Source of the DNA: Capronia americana
Taxonomy: Eukaryota; Ascomycota; Eurotiomycetes; Chaetothyriales; Herpotrichiellaceae
DNA: 64,000 nucleotides
Assembly: GCA_016110215.1 (NCBI GenBank)
Contig: JADWQD010000002.1
Coordinates: 806,001 to 870,000, forward strand
Reading direction: 5' to 3'
In this document: positions 9,529 to 21,381 of the stretch, piece after piece
Layout: the number at the start of each line of letters is the position of its first letter
Numbering within the stretch: position 1 is the stretch's first letter
Position numbers and translations under genes: made by a program
Notes under the pieces: model-generated
The model's database searches: none
What the model was told of the DNA's origin: nothing
What the model saw: only the letters and a program-made list of their open reading frames with translations

Positions 9529-12500
9529 GAGTGCGCTTGTTTCGACCACATCGATGTGGAGGGTGGCTACACAGTACACAGCTGGTTCGGAAGTTCAGCC
9601 TCGATGCATGTGTGACTGAATGGGTGTTGTTCTGGTTGCGGTGGACCTTTGCTGATCGCGAGGTTGACGAATTCCGCGGGCCACTCCGATCGCGAGGGCT
9701 ACCTCGTCACCTCGTACTTCAACAATCTCAGTCATTGAAATGATCCGAAGTTTTTATTGGATGTGGAGAGGAGCTTTGGGCTTGGTTAGCCACATCGGAC
9801 TATGGCTGAAAGTGCACTAGCGTCCGGACTAGCGGTTCACATGCGGTTCCCACGGCCCCTCCTCGACGGCCTGTACTGGGTTAAGGAGGCGACAGGCACA
9901 CAGGTGGTTGGCAGTGCTAGTCAGAGTTGCTTAGTTCCGTCCAAAGCCTGGCTCGTGTTTTAGTCAGAATTCGGTTAGACGTCAGCATTCTCGAATGGAT
10001 TGATGCGCTGGTTTGCAACCATGGCCGGCGAAGGCGACCAATGGACAAGGCACAAAGCCGGACTCGATTTCCCTGCCGACCCTCGTGACCCCCATGTTTG
10101 TTATCGTGCTGAGACCAATGAAAGTGCCGAGATGCCGGTTCATCCGGCTTCATGAACCTCTCATCCACCACCTCGCCAGCTGCAACATGCAATTCTCAAA
10201 TACCTTGGACTTGCACGGCGATCTCTATCCGAAAGATGAGGTAATGACTGCCTTTACTCTTCCGCGGACCGCATCATGCCCATGTTTCACAAACTTTCGG
10301 CAGAGGAAAGTGTGATTTTCTTCACACGCCGATAGGGTTTTCCGAGGTGCAGATTATGGGGCCTCATCGTGGGCCATTCCGATTGTCGTAGTGGGCTGGT
10401 TCTTAGTGATTGGGTGGCCCGAATGCCAGCTGAAGAGGGTCTGCAGGTGCAGGCGGACCGGGCTCGACACCGGCGTTCCTTGGTCTTTTGGGCACAGTGG
10501 AGCTTTGTTTGAGTTCGCCCCTGCAGCTGTTCGAGCTGTTGTGTAACTTCGGCTACCTAACACCGGAAAATTGCTGCGTGTGCTCCCCCGCAGTGGCTTT
10601 GATGTTTCGGAGACGTCAACAAAGAACTGGTCCGAGACTCGCTCAAGAGCAACTGCAATGACCAAAATAGCGATGAAAGCGATGATCGCTCAGCCTCCAG
10701 GGTAGATACAGCATGCGAGAGAGAAGTCTATTGGTGAGTCGACGGCTGTGGGGGATAATGCCTCACTCTTGCTCTCGTTGTGATGCGGGGGTTGGTTAGG
10801 ACAGGCTCGTCTCTTGTGTGTCACAAACGATGCTCTGCCGGTGTCCGTGGCGCTGTGTGGATAGGGATCGCGTGGGAAATGGCTATGGTTGTTTGACGCG
10901 GACGCCTGACCCCCCACTCCGTTGGATCAGCTGTGGTCCTGGGGTAAGAAAAGGAAACGGATGGTCTCGAGGCGGCCTCAACTCTGAAAGGAACAGCCGA
11001 ATCAATTGCGGGCTAGTGGTCGAGCTTCGCTGATCTGAGAAGGAGAGGCAGGAGAGGACAAGCCCGACAAGAGCTGAGATGCATCGAAGTCGCTGATCGA
11101 TGGTTCTAGATCACGATCTTTTCGGGAGTTGGCGGACTGAAAGCTACGATGAATGAACAGAAGTTGTGCCTGTAGCCGAGACAGTCGCACCCTAGCGATT
11201 TCTGAACCTGCTCCAGCTGCACTTGCTGCACCTGCAGCACTTGTCGTTTTGGGCACATTCCCGAGGCGCTCTGGCAAAAGCGAGTAATGAGCACAGGAAC
11301 CTTTCTTCTTTCTTGGGCCTTTTCAATTCCGTGTTGTTCCACATGTCCGAAGGCGAATCGCAGAGACCGAGAAATGTGTCTCCCCAGCACTACTACTGAG
11401 TGGCTTGCAGAACCGACCCACCAACTCAGCACTTTCCACGCCCCCAGTCTCGACCCGTTCTTCCGCGATCCATGTCCCTGCGAAGTAGTTGTCGTCCTGA
11501 ACGTGCGGGTGCGAGCGGTGCATGGAGGAGGACACATGTTGGGCTCAGCTAGGAACAATATCCACAACTCAGGCATCTGGGAGAAAGTTTGCTTTTCGCT
11601 TGCAGATGACTCGCACCCTTAGCTCGAAACCACATTCCTGGGATGCGGCTTCGTGAGCTGCGGCGGGCGAATACGGGCGCTGAAGGGGTGATACGGTGCG
11701 AATTCTGGATATCATTGTCTTGGCCGCAGTTCAAGTGAACGGTCCTTCACAGGAACCCAGGATGAAAGTCCACCCTCCCACCGTCCTGGATCATATCGGT
11801 CACGCCTCTTGAGAGCAAGCGAGCATCGATCGACTGTGGAGCTCTTCCCCTCCCTGTAGGTGGAATTAGGACATGATTTGCAATCGGTCTTATCGAGGCC
11901 GTCCACTCCGATAAGGCCCACGGCCAACTCTACTATATGGTACACATGCGACAGTGCTGCGGTTACCAGCGCTGACTGCACGCGAATATAGATGTCAACG
12001 AAAAGACCGTCACGTATTTCGCCGTCGCAGCTTTGCACGGGCTGCGCTATGGAATATCATCATCGACTGTGCATACATAGTAGAGGACGAAACATCCCAA
12101 ATCCTCGCAGTCTCAATGTGGTAGGAGTGCGATGCTGTGGATAGCCCCATCAGCGAACCGCCAGAGTGGTTAGGGGTGCCACTGGCTGGAACACAACCCC
12201 AGGTACGCAGTAGTCTCTGGATGGCATACCCTGTTCCCAGTGTTGTGGGCTACATCCCCCGCCCGCCTCCGGGAGTTCTGGGCCAGCCTTTTCGGCACCG
12301 CGAGCTGCATCAGCAGGCTACGTCGCATGGGTTCCACACGAATCGCAGGACACCTGAGACTTACTTCCAACTCCATCTGTGAGTGATCTCAGACCACTTT
12401 GTTCACTCGGACCTGAAGGGTTCTGGTCGTTGCGGGCTCACCATCGCCCATCATGTACGACGTATGTAGCAAGGACGCTCGGAGGTTCCACTGTTCCCCG

Positions 12501-15485
12501 GCGCCAGACAGGTCACTCGGCTTTTCTTTGTTTCTTTATTTGGGACCCCAGGAGCGCTAACTCGAAGGCTCGAAATTTCCGGGTGAGAAGGCCCCTACCG
12601 AGTATGCAACAGTAAGAAGAGATGGTAGAATACAGCTGAATAGAGGACACGCTCCCATCGTCGCCGGACAATGCGAAGGCGAGGGAAACAATACAGAAAC
12701 TACGAGGTAGTGGCCGCTTGGAACGGCATCGATTTCCATTGACGTTCCTTCCTCTGCGTGGGCATCTGACTTGGCCCATGACAAACACTCAGGTGCAATC
12801 AGGGTTCGAGCATGCACATGGATACGCGTCTCTCACATGCAGTCATTTGCTGGGAACGGACGTGCCGCCTCGATGGATCCACGAATCAATCGGACTTTGA
12901 CGATTGGCAATTTGTGGACTGTTTGCTGGTCGATCACAAGGGAGGATGGGAATTTGAAAATGCCGGTCTCTGCACAGCGGGCTTGACGGGCCCTGCACCG
13001 TCGACGCCATCGAGCAGGCCAGAGAGCAAGGGAGTCCTCACTCGATTCTCGCCTCGCCAGCCGGCTATGAGGGTCCTGCCAGCTCGTGCATACCAGTCCC
13101 GTCCCATGAGCAGCGTCGACCTTGACATCCAACTAGCCAGCCAAAATCGACAATCGTCACCATTATGCAATCGCTATTACTCGCCTTCCAGCCACGTTGA
13201 CTCCTGTCTGGGCGGTTTTCAGACTGTTAGACGAGGCGATTCTGTCGCAGGCCTGCTGGTCTGTCCGCTGGCTCTAGAAAACCGTCACCGAAGACGAGCG
13301 ATTAGCGCAGATGCTACATGCTCGTAATGGCGAGCGCTATGGTCTCTCCTGGCTGCCGAAGTGCGCGAGAAGCAATCTTCAGGAATAGCTCAAGCACAGA
13401 CATGCACAGTCCACACGTTACGGACAAGTTGTTAGTACGATTGTACCCAGTCTCGGTAGGTGCCAGGTGAATTCTTGCGCATCGCTAATGCCAATGCGTG
13501 ATATCCACCCCCTTGCCGCCCCCCACCCTCGGACTGGTGGCGCCTGAGATAGCTTTGCTCGGATGGGCAAGACCGTCCCTCTGTGCCTCTCCAGCCCGTC
13601 GGATCTTGCCCGACCCTCGCAAACACTGGGCAGTGACGAGCCCGCTTATGTTGTTTGATGGCGCTGGTAGAACCCCCCTCGCGAGACGACTCTTGTGGGC
13701 GCTCATGGTAGTTCTCCTGCCCAGCATGTATCATTCTGCACAAAAGCTCCCGCGTTTGTCAGGCCACCCCTGTTCATGAGGCCTGCGCTGGGGCCAGGCG
13801 CCACCGTGCACCGAGCCACTTGCCACTGCATGGAGGCGGGGCAGCAGGACAGCCCTAGCACTTGACCCAGAATGAATCGTCAGCTACAGGCTACAGCACG
13901 GTGCAGTAGATCGCCCGGGCGCTGGGGATCTGCTGCTTTTGCTGAGAGCGTCGCCCTTTCCTGTCCTTCTACATATGTCGCCCCAAAGTCAATCATTTGA
14001 TCGATCTTAGGTCGAGTACTCGCCTTTCGATCCTTTACATAAACATCTGAACTGTATTCGTTGGCTGCTGCTCGTCATCCTTTGCTCCATATCACAAGGT
14101 TTACAAGCCTACCTAGCCACAGCTGTGTCAAGAGCCCCTCCGAGGTTCCGCAAAGTCAATCTCTTACTCCCCTGTCGCGTTCGCTACTGGTACTCGATAG
14201 ACGACGTACAGTCACGGGTTGCATGACCGGTGATAACCTGTAAGGCTATCCTGTTCGCTTTGGGGGGTCATTCTATTCTGGCGAGGATCCATCACACTTG
14301 AACCCTCACAAGTCGACCATATCGCCAAAGCCATTCAGAGTCAAGGCAACTGGGTGCGTTATCCTGCAATACGGTGCAAGCAGGTGCTAAGTCGTCCAGC
14401 GCGAAGAGCCTGCAGCGCCATCCTACTCGGCCCGTCGCCCTCAATCAAATCGCACAGTAATCTCGCGTCTGTCGAGGTACCAAAACGCTATCCTGAGCCA
14501 GTCTCTTCAACCACATCGAAGAGACAAGATAGCACCTGGACGGCCTTGACGACAGGTTCCTCGTGCGGGAACAGCGTTCAAAACCTAAACCATCTGGCTG
14601 AAAGCCAAAAAAAACGGCAACCTGCATCAACCCTCAAAATCCCGTTTACCGGCAAAGTCCACTGGGCTTGCATTGCCGTCCCAATTCAACAGACGGCAGA
14701 CTCTCAGGCCGACCGTACCAGCACTATCTGCTCGCCGTTGGGTTTTTAACTTCGGAAGCATCTGGATCGGTGCCTCTTTCAGGTGGCGGAGCGTGTCGTT
14801 AGCACTCCAGCGGGACCGGCTGTGAAGTTAAAGTGAGCCTTGTACCCCAGGAACTTGCGCAACCTTTGAACTCAACTCGAGTCAAGACCTGCGGATCGTT
14901 GTCCACCGATCTCTCTCAGACGAACCCCAGCTATTCTTCTCTCATCAACCGTCTTCAGGTCCATCGCGACTCGTGTCGACACCGTCTTCCGACTGGCTAC
15001 CCGACAACTACGGGTGCAGGGGTCCTCACTACTGCTACGCCTGACAGACTGTTATATCTGTTTCTACAGGCTGCAATTACCTTCCGACTTTCTTTTTACT
15101 TTCGCCCGCCGCCGTGCACCTACACTTCAAGCTTCGGGTGGACTACGCCTTCGCGCCGAAGATCTGTCTCTGCCTCACCTCAGCCTGCGCTCCCAGGGAC
15201 GTCCGCTGCAGAGCCCTTTACAGCTGTAGACTCGACGTGCCAGCAAACGCACAAAAGCCTCACGGCTCAGAGTACTGTTCCTCTCGCTCCTGGTTGACTT
15301 GCTGCCTTCCCACAGCAACCCATCCTCCTGGGACACAACGACCCCGACGCTTTTCCTGGATACACATCAGCGCTCTTTCTGAGTTTCTGACAAGATTAGA
15401 GTCTCGACAATCCCGAAACTCTCGCCGACAACCCTTCCACCGGCGTGGAGCGCGCCCCCAATACACTACACAACAAGCGATCGAC
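9529..15485. other. About 6 kb without a recognised gene upstream of the WOPR regulator
   Basis: Open frames here are short, overlap on both strands and show no family motif. From about 14.0 kb to the WOPR start the plus strand becomes pyrimidine-rich (many CT and TCC tracts), as fungal 5' leaders are. I infer a long leader and extended promoter for the downstream regulator. Several short upstream ATG frames exist in this stretch. A long non-coding RNA is possible but cannot be shown. Confidence 0.45.
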
Positions 15486-16829
15486 ATGTCTTCCGGCGGA
15501 GCGGCGCTCCAGCCAACCTTCCAGGGCCATGTAGCCACCACACAGGATGCCCTCATTCTGTTCGAGGCTTGTCTACAAGGCCACCTTTCACATGTACCGC
15601 GGAGACCTCACGACCGAGAACGAAGCAGCCTGATTAGAAGTGGATGTGTCTTTATCTACGAAGAGAATGCGTCCGGGATCAAGAGGTGGACAGATGGCGT
15701 CACTTGGAGTCCGAGTCGCATATTGGGGAACTTCCTCGTCTACCGAGAACTCGACAGGCCATTTCCGCCGGGAGAGAAGAAGAGGGCGATGAAAAAGCAA
15801 CAGCGACGTCCGAGCCGGCCTGGTGAGCCGTATGCGCGATCGTCCGACGCAGGCTCGTACTCCGACGGACAGTCTGCTGGTTTCTCACAGGATCGCACTG
15901 CCTCGGCCGAGGTCGAGAGGCAACTGATCGGCTCCTTGGTGGATTCATACGGCTTCAAGCAGGACGGTCTGGTCAAGAAGACCATGAGTGTGACCGTCCA
16001 GGGTGTTACCCACCATTTGGTCAGTTACTACCACGTGAACGATGTCCTAAACACCCAGCTGCGAAGGCCCTCTGAAACGGAGAGCCTCACATACGTCCGA
16101 CCGCGACTGGAGTTGACCCAAAAACAGAGCTTCCGGGCTCCCCTGGAAGAGCAGAACGAAGTGGACACGACCCAGAGCGCATACGCCTATCGAGTGAACG
16201 GAGGTGGTTATCCCCAGACGGGCTTTTACATGCCTCAGAGTTATCCGCCCGTGGCACAGCAACCCAGTCAGTCTCCTTACCCCATGGGAGTGCCTGCGAT
16301 GTCCACGGCGTACATGCAGTCACCCATCACCGCTCCTCACTTGCAAGGCCCGAGAAATGACTACAGTCATTACGATCAAGCAGGATACAACAGGAGCTAT
16401 GAATCACTGAACGGTGCGATGACACCGACCTCGAAGTCCGTTCCCCCCACTCCTACAACCATGGCCCCAATGATATCAGATCGCGCACAGCCACAGGCCC
16501 CGATGTACCCTCCGATGAGCATCCAACGGTCTGTCAACGAAATGAGCCCAGTATCGGTAGATACTCACAACCCTGTGCCGTACCGACCCAGTCCATACCC
16601 TGTGCATCACCCAACTGCGGCCCAGATGGATCAGGGTCGGCAAAGTCAGCCATCGCCCGTGCCGGTCAAATACGAAGATCGCCGCGACCAGACACCGCAG
16701 CAACCCCAAATGTACCAGAGTGCGAGAACGGGTTTCTATGGTGAAGCACCAGGCCAAGTTATGCATCAGCCTCAATATTCACAGCAGCCCCCGATGCCAC
16801 AGTGGGTTGGGCAGGGTCACAGTGCTTAG
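15486..16829 (+). CDS. Gti1/Pac2-family WOPR transcription factor (Wor1/Ryp1/Sge1 type)
   Basis: A 447-residue single-exon protein. The bipartite WOPR DNA-binding domain is clear. WOPRa spans about residues 11-105, with FEACL, VPRRPHDRERS, LIRSGCVFIYEE, GIKRWTDG and WSPSRILGNFLVYREL. WOPRb spans about 145-187, with LIGSLVDSYGFKQDGLVKKT and HHLVSYYHVNDV. The rest is a Gln/Pro/Tyr-rich low-complexity tail typical of the family. Members of this clade (Wor1 in Candida, Ryp1 in Histoplasma, Sge1 in Fusarium) are master switches for morphology, conidiation and effector or secondary-metabolite expression. The RSG..FIYEE and KRWTDG segments place it in that clade rather than in Pac2. The start is the first ATG that precedes the domain. 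It stands alone in a large gene-free interval, as its relatives often do, which suggests complex transcriptional control. Confidence 0.93.
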   Translation: MSSGGAALQPTFQGHVATTQDALILFEACLQGHLSHVPRRPHDRERSSLIRSGCVFIYEENASGIKRWTDGVTWSPSRILGNFLVYRELDRPFPPGEKKRAMKKQQRRPSRPGEPYARSSDAGSYSDGQSAGFSQDRTASAEVERQLIGSLVDSYGFKQDGLVKKTMSVTVQGVTHHLVSYYHVNDVLNTQLRRPSETESLTYVRPRLELTQKQSFRAPLEEQNEVDTTQSAYAYRVNGGGYPQTGFYMPQSYPPVAQQPSQSPYPMGVPAMSTAYMQSPITAPHLQGPRNDYSHYDQAGYNRSYESLNGAMTPTSKSVPPTPTTMAPMISDRAQPQAPMYPPMSIQRSVNEMSPVSVDTHNPVPYRPSPYPVHHPTAAQMDQGRQSQPSPVPVKYEDRRDQTPQQPQMYQSARTGFYGEAPGQVMHQPQYSQQPPMPQWVGQGHSA

Positions 16830-17788
16830 GCCAATCCTATCACTCCGGCTCTTCCTTTCACAGGCTGCGGGGTCCTGGCATCAAGGCCGGCACCAATCGA
16901 GTGCTTTGGACCATCCACCTCCAAACCGTCCATGGATTGTTGGGCAGCCCTAGCACCGGACGAGAAACACCTGGAGAAGAGAAAAACACAGCAAGAAGAG
17001 CAGATAGGGGACAGTACATGTGCACTACGCTCAGGAAAGGGGCCAGACAAAGCTAATACAGACGTGGGCATGGACTATCTGTTGGCAAGAGGGAGGGAAG
17101 CCACCAGGGATTCAGTGATGAAGACTGTTTTGCGAAGTCGTTCGCTCCATGAGAACGGCCCGATGGGAAGCTGAAGGCAAGCAAAGGAAAGGGAAGCTAG
17201 AGATACGACCGTCAGGAGCTTATGGGAGGTTCTTTGCACTTTGGGAAAAGCTTGTATAGGGAGGCACATCTGATTTTAGTCCTTCCATCCATACGCGCTG
17301 CTAATGATGCGGCAGCTCTACTGCTCTGGCTTTGGGAGAAGAATGAAGACCTTTTTTTGTGGAAGGAACAAGCTGCATGGCGGCCTCTTCCAGCGTGCTC
17401 CTCCCCTCTTGTGCTTGGGTACTACGCAACTTTGTATTTCTTCAGTCGCTCTGGAACTTTCGCTTACTTCTCCCCCTCCTTCAAAACATCGCCCAGCCAT
17501 AAAGCGAAGTGGTTGACAGACGGCCGAGACAATGCTTTTACTAATTCTCTGCTCGAATCTTCGACTATAGGAAAATGTCGAAAGCTCACTACCCAACCTT
17601 GAGGCCTCTGCAGGCGGGGGCATCGCTCAGCTGGTCCTGAAGTCGGCTTGATTACGTGCATTCTGCGACCAGCCACCATGGCGACTCCGGAGGGGTGCCG
17701 CGCATCGTGGAACTACTGCTCGTAAACAGCATGTGAGAGCCTCCAGAGTCAAGGCCTCGGGCCATCTCGGAGTACTCGTATCGTTACT

Positions 17789-17872
17789 ATAGGCATGTCA
17801 CTGGCATGCGTATGTATCTGTCTACCTCGGGATATCGGACGATAGGCATGTCACTGGCATCCGTATCTCTGA
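17789..17872. repeat. Imperfect direct duplication
   Basis: The block ataggcatgtcactggcat followed by a cgtat..ctg tail occurs twice about 55 bp apart. No gene overlaps it. Confidence 0.75.
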
Positions 17873-19112
17873 TGCATACTTCGGACTGAGTGTCGAGGAT
17901 GGCGCGGAGGTGCCACATTCCACTCTCTAACGAAAACCTTACGACTGTGTTTGGTCGCAAGATCCGCATCCCCGGAACCGCAATTCGGTTTCCGCGACGA
18001 TCCTGCACTCTTGTGTCCACAATCGCTCAATCCACGGAATGGCCAACGGGGAAGGTGCCGATCGGACAATGCGGTCGCCACGAGGCCATAATCGCTTACG
18101 ATTACATAGTCCACCGTAACAAGGACTCTTGCGCCCTTGTCGGGAGAGTGGAGATCGGTTCGGAGCAAGACACGGATGAGTGATGGATGATATGTGGTGT
18201 GGCCGAAAGCTCTCTTCCTCTCGATGAGCATGTCAAATTCATCACGCCACTTCCCAGTGACAACTGCTCAAGGATTTGGTTTCCAAGGACGTCCTTCGAC
18301 AAGGGGTTGATTTGCGTCGCTACGGCAAGGATGAGACTTATCTGTCACATCATGTTTGGGGTGGGTCAATGCCCGTTTCGAGAGCGAGTCCTTGCCGTCT
18401 CTGCGCTGCGGGTGCTCCGTGCAAATGTCTTTTCAGCTTTGCAAGCATGTTCGGAAGGAGGAAATATTACTAGTGTCTGAAAAACCGCCCAACAATCTTT
18501 GGCTGGAGGTGGAACTGCAGCCCATCGATCCAGCCAAGCTTCGATGGTCATTGTGGGATCGCAAAAGATGGCACTCGACGTTCTGTTGACCTTGTTTGCA
18601 GCCCGGAACGAGTCACATGCTGGGCACAAGGATGCATTTCAATGCACGTCGTGATTAGTTAGTTCATGCCACAACTTTGCAATAAGCTGGTGTCAGCCAA
18701 ACCTAGCCACACATGCAACCAGAGTGCGTGGTGCGGCACAGAAAGTAGCATTTCCGACAAATGCAGGCGCCAATCCGTGGCGTTTCCGAGCAACTTCTGT
18801 CGTCGACGTCCCCTGGCGCGTCAATGAATCGGTGAGGTCGACGTCTCCGCACTCTGGCGTCTGGCCCACTGCCACCCCCCCTGTTGAGGCCAGCCAAGTT
18901 TTTGCGCAGACACAGACACGGGCATAGCCTGCATTGAAAGACCAAAGCACAACAATGTCCCTCCCTTCCATAAGCAATGCTGGACACGGTTCGATTCGCC
19001 CAGCCAAGAAGCGCCTGACGCAAGATCCTAGAGTTTCAGCGGAGTGCACGCTCCCGCCTCGTTTACGGGACCCCCTTGTCGAGCTGGTGGTCGCTGCAAG
19101 CAAGTGGACACT

Positions 19113-19147
19113 CAGTGAGTGTGTGCGTGTGTGTGTGTGTGTGTCTG
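19113..19147. repeat. GT-rich microsatellite
   Basis: An interrupted (gt)n run in the gene-free interval downstream of the WOPR gene. Confidence 0.85.
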
Positions 19148-19729
19148 TGCCGGCTGCGAGCTCGCTCTCTTTCCTAATTTCGACGCTCATCTTGTCTCTT
19201 CATGCCAGTTTGCTCGATTGAAAGCAAGGGGGCCATTGTCACATTCGTTTACGAGTAGTAGGAAGAATGCAATGTCCATCAAGGCCAAGATCCACCCACC
19301 CGCAAGCACAGTCCTTCTGATGCCCTCTCCCCTATCCGTAGTCTCATTGCGCAATGACCAATGATCGACTACTGGGTATGCATGACCTGCACCTGCGGGA
19401 GGTTGGATGGCAATAGTAACGGTCCAGGCTGGTCGACCGGGGCCCAGGGGCATGCTGCTTGCTGACACGGCCACATTGCATGTGCGTGACACCGTCCTGC
19501 AGCCTCGATTGCGGTGTGACGGCCGGGCTGGCCCCAGGACGAGAGGAGAGAGCAATGGATTTTCCAGACTCCCATCCCAGTTCCCATTTCCGCCTCAACG
19601 GACGGGACACCTGGGGGGAGAGTGCGGTCTGCGCTTCTACATACTGCTGCGGGCTCTTGCTCTTCTCGCTTTCGACTCGTTTCGGTTGTGCCAACCAGTT
19701 CCGGTCCTCTCCAAAGAGCACGGTCAAAA

Positions 19730-20172
19730 GTTGTCCGAGACGTGACAGGTTGGCAGCATCTCAGAGACTGCAAGCAAAAGTGTCCGAGACGTGACAGGTT
19801 GGCCGCATCTCAGAGACTGCAAGCAAAAGTGTCCGAGACACAACAGGTAGGTGTTGCCAGTAAGTCGGACGCCCTGTGACTTCCTTCCGAACCACCTGGC
19901 AACAGCAACCTGGGCGGATACAGGGATGTCGGACGCCCGTTTGGACATTTTCCCCCGCGACAGCAGGCTGGGCGGTTTGTAGGGATGTTGGATGCCCGCT
20001 TGGACATTTCCCTCGACTTCAAAGCACATCCTCACATCCTCTACACAGCGCCAGTGAGGGATGTGCCACTGGGAAATGCTGTCCCCTGTTCCCTACTACT
20101 CATTTACAGTGACCAGCGAAGGATATACCACTGGGAAATGCTGTCCCCGTTCGGTACTACTCATTTGCATTG
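19730..20172. repeat. Cluster of three different tandem duplications
   Basis: Three unrelated units are each repeated two or more times side by side. The first, at about 19734-19847, is about 50 bp, contains gtccgagacgtgacaggttgg and has a little over two copies. The second, at about 19910-20015, is about 65-70 bp, carries gggatgt.gga.gcccg.ttggacattt and has two copies. The third, at about 20055-20172, is about 60 bp, carries ccactgggaaatgctgtccc and has two copies. None contains a supported coding region. Confidence 0.85.
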
Positions 20173-20934
20173 ACCTGCGACCGAGCAGCAGGGAAGCAGC
20201 AAGCAGCAAGCCCACAAGCTCTTATGGCCTCTGTCTGCTTCCTGCTTTTTCCTCTTTCCCAGCCTCTATCACGGATCAGGGCGTCGAGAAATGTTGCAAC
20301 GAGCTGTCCAACGGCGGCGACGGCGGTGGCAGCAGCACCAGCACCAGCACCAGCCACGACCGAACGCGTGATAGACACCGCAAGAGATGATCTGACTACG
20401 GTTACACAATATCTCGCGCCGCGGGAACCCAACACAATGCCAATAATTCTCACTCCCACGCCGCGTGCAAAAGTTTGACGTCCAGAGAAGGTTACACCTT
20501 CCTCCCCAGCGACGGGATCTTTTCATCCCGTCTTACTCCACGGCCCTGTACGAGGTGCACACAGTACAGTACATCAGTGCCACGTATAGATATCTATCCG
20601 TCCGTGTCCGCCGTCCCCCGTCCCCGCGAAGGCCGTGTGAGAATCTGACGTGACATGCCCCGGACATTGGCCGCGAGTGTGTGAACGGGCCTGATTGGGA
20701 CGTACGGTACCCACGAGGCTAAGGATATAAGAGTAGAGTAGGGAAGGGGAATTAGAATTCTAAATTAAAGTATAAATACAAGTATACGCGATATATCTAC
20801 TAGTAGCTAGGAAGGTTATTAGTACTAGGTACGTACCCGAGAACTATGATTTAGATTCATTTACCTTTTAAACCTTGGTTAACTCTATACTCACTGCTTA
20901 CTTGGACTTACTCACTGCTCACTCAGTCACTCAA

Positions 20935-21175
20935 TCAGACAGAGAGACAGTCAGTCAGTCAGTCAGTCAGTCAGTCACTCACTCACTCACTCACTCACTC
21001 ACTCACTCACTCACTCACTCACTCACTCACTCACTCACTCACTCACTCACTACTCAGTATGCGTCGGGCCTGAAGATCAGGATTCTGATGCTCTCTTACT
21101 CTCTTACTCTCCTACTCTCCTACTCTACTACTCTCCTACTCTCCTACTCTCCTACTCTACTACTCTACTGCTTGA
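20935..21175. repeat. Compound simple-sequence tract: (CAGT)n, (CACT)n, then (TACTC)n-like
   Basis: About seven CAGT units run directly into roughly sixteen CACT units (to about 21050). After a short break, a pyrimidine-rich tract of ctcttactctcc-type repeats follows to about 21172. It lies just downstream of the acyltransferase stop and next to an AT-rich patch. Confidence 0.95.
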
Positions 21176-21381
21176 CTTGAATTGATCATGCTCTAAATTT
21201 ACCTAGGAGAGTCTATGTTAGATCTGAAACACGGACGGACGCATCTCCAGCTTGAACTGTCGACGACTAGATCTGTGATTCGCCGTTTAAACGTGCATCC
21301 ACACAGGACGTAACGGTTACTACATCCACGTCAGACCGTGATGGCTACTACATCCACCTCAACTCCCCCTCTCTCAACCCG

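Larger units (their letters stand above)
16830..21381. other. About 4.5 kb repeat-rich, gene-free interval
   Basis: No supported gene. It holds an imperfect duplication near 17.8 kb, a GT microsatellite near 19.12 kb, three adjacent tandem duplications between 19.73 and 20.17 kb, an AT-rich patch at about 20.72-20.88 kb, and a long CAGT/CACT plus TACTC simple-sequence tract at 20.93-21.17 kb. The 5' part should contain the 3' end of the WOPR transcript. Confidence 0.6.

Noticed and set aside
12812..13327. 171-residue plus-strand frame in the gene desert
   Set aside because: No family resemblance, overlapped by similar-length frames on the other strand, and composition like the surrounding DNA.
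15114..15485. Upstream in-frame extension of the WOPR gene
   Set aside because: Open but without an ATG that fits the family; the text is not conserved-looking, so it is treated as leader.
20875..21180. Frame rich in Ser-Leu-Thr-His repeats
   Set aside because: It is a translation of the CACT microsatellite.
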